In this document: piece by piece, positions 60,578 to 61,009 of the stretch
Layout: every line of letters starts with the position of its first letter
How positions within the stretch are numbered: position 1 is the stretch's first letter
Source of the DNA: an uncultured Candidatus Melainabacteria bacterium
GTDB lineage: Bacteria > Cyanobacteriota > Vampirovibrionia > Gastranaerophilales > Gastranaerophilaceae
Direction: 5' to 3'
Length of the DNA: 61,009 nucleotides
NCBI GenBank assembly: GCA_934754505.1
Contig: CAKVIE010000012.1
Coordinates: 1-61,009, forward strand
Program-made: the position numbers and the translations under genes
The notes under the pieces: generated by a model
The model's database searches: none
What the model was told of the DNA's origin: nothing
The model's input: only the letters and a program-made list of their open reading frames with translations

Positions 60578-61009
60578 CTATCTTGCTCTTGTGCTTGTGG
60601 TACCTCTTGTCGGAGTCGGTTTAGAAGTGCTGCTTGTTGAAGCACTGTTACCTGTACCGCTTGTTCCTGCAGCACTTGTAGTACCTCTCGTTGGAGTGGG
60701 TTTAGCTGTTGAACCGGGTTTAACTGTTCTGCCAGTACCGCTCGCACCTGCGGAGCTTGTAGTACCTCTCGTCGGAGTCGGTTTAGAAGTGCTGCTTGTT
60801 GAAGCACTGTTACCTGTACCGCTTGTTCCTGCAGCACTTGTAGTACCTCTCGTTGGAGTGGGTTTAGCTGTTGAACCGGGTTTAACTGTTCTGCCAGTAC
60901 CGCTCGCACCTGCGGAGCTTGTAGTACCTCTCGTCGGAGTCGGTTTAGAAGTGCTGCTTGTTGAAGCACTGTTACCTGTACCGCTTGTTCCTGCAGCACT
61001 TGTAGTACC
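60578..61009 (-). CDS. Ser/Thr/Gly/Pro-rich repeat protein, N-terminal part outside window
   Basis: Read on the minus strand from the window end, the correct frame gives a low-complexity, probably exported linker: GTTSAAGTSGTGNSASTSST followed by SKPTPTR, then GTTSSAGASGTGRTVKPGST followed by AKPTPTR. This 54-residue unit (162 bp) is repeated without apparent change. It ends SSTSKPTPTRGTTSTRAR and a TAG at 60580-60578. A different frame gives a Leu/Gln/Val-rich ORF that is an artefact. Such PTPT-type linkers are typical of surface or cell-wall proteins. Confidence 0.75.
   Translation of the reverse strand, partial: GTTSAAGTSGTGNSASTSSTSKPTPTRGTTSSAGASGTGRTVKPGSTAKPTPTRGTTSAAGTSGTGNSASTSSTSKPTPTRGTTSSAGASGTGRTVKPGSTAKPTPTRGTTSAAGTSGTGNSASTSSTSKPTPTRGTTSTRAR

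Noticed and set aside
60529..60999. Leu/Gln/Val-rich ORF on the minus strand
   Set aside because: Wrong frame of a repeat array; the alternative frame gives a classic Ser/Thr/Gly/Pro linker ending in a proper stop at 60578 and stays open to the window edge.

Overview
The window is AT-rich, gene-dense bacterial DNA. It looks like an anaerobic, double-membraned gut bacterium. HydF (maturation of [FeFe] hydrogenase) and a four-subunit ferredoxin-linked 2-oxoacid oxidoreductase point to fermentative anaerobiosis. A Spy/CpxP-like exported protein suggests a periplasm. Overall gene style, and a soluble protein beginning with a short leader containing VSFG, remind me of Candidatus Gastranaerophilales (Melainabacteria). 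That placement is inference only.

Layout. 1-3.9 kb: a partial beta-propeller gene, a large membrane protein, an XRE regulator, and a gene cut short by a 165-bp inverted-repeat element. 3.9-12.8 kb: NifX-like/DUF1836 pair, a 2-oxoacid:ferredoxin oxidoreductase operon running straight into fabH and then fabF, convergent hydF with a flippase-like gene, and a TPR protein. 12.8-21.2 kb: glycosyltransferases, a TPR/GT9-like protein, a small DegT-like protein and an SGNH-like protein (a surface glycan set), and a zinc-ribbon membrane protein. 21.3 kb: initiator tRNA. 22-25 kb: two aldo/keto reductases divergent from a LysR regulator. 25.8-27.4 kb: an ECF sigma / anti-sigma / Spy-like cassette with a recognisable ECF promoter.

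27.6-47 kb is the most interesting region: a nearly complete set of siphovirus-type structural genes. They are TerS, fused distal-tail/hub protein, tail peptidase, gpJ-like tip protein, fibre, TerL, short tape measure, fused tail chaperone, scaffold, HK97-like capsid, connectors, tail tube, portal and a lysis cassette. I see no integrase, replication gene, repressor or capsid protease. The tail-tip part follows the gene order of the Rhodobacter gene transfer agent (g12-g13-g14-g15). The usual head-to-tail order is scrambled, and the breaks fall at three intergenic islands packed with host-wide palindromic repeats. All ORFs are open and have good ribosome binding sites. I propose a domesticated prophage or gene-transfer-agent-like particle. 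A satellite or a recently defective prophage remains possible.

47-61 kb: excisionase-like HTH, rmuC, a PHP phosphoesterase, an EI24/CysZ-like membrane protein, metX-metW, a GH77-like glucanotransferase, radical SAM protein, cytosolic matrixin-like protease, lrgAB, haemolysin-III/PAQR protein, a TPR protein and a partial Ser/Thr/Gly/Pro-rich repeat protein whose true frame is read through a perfect 162-bp repeat.

All calls rest on reading the sequence and on remembered family features. No search or folding program was run.
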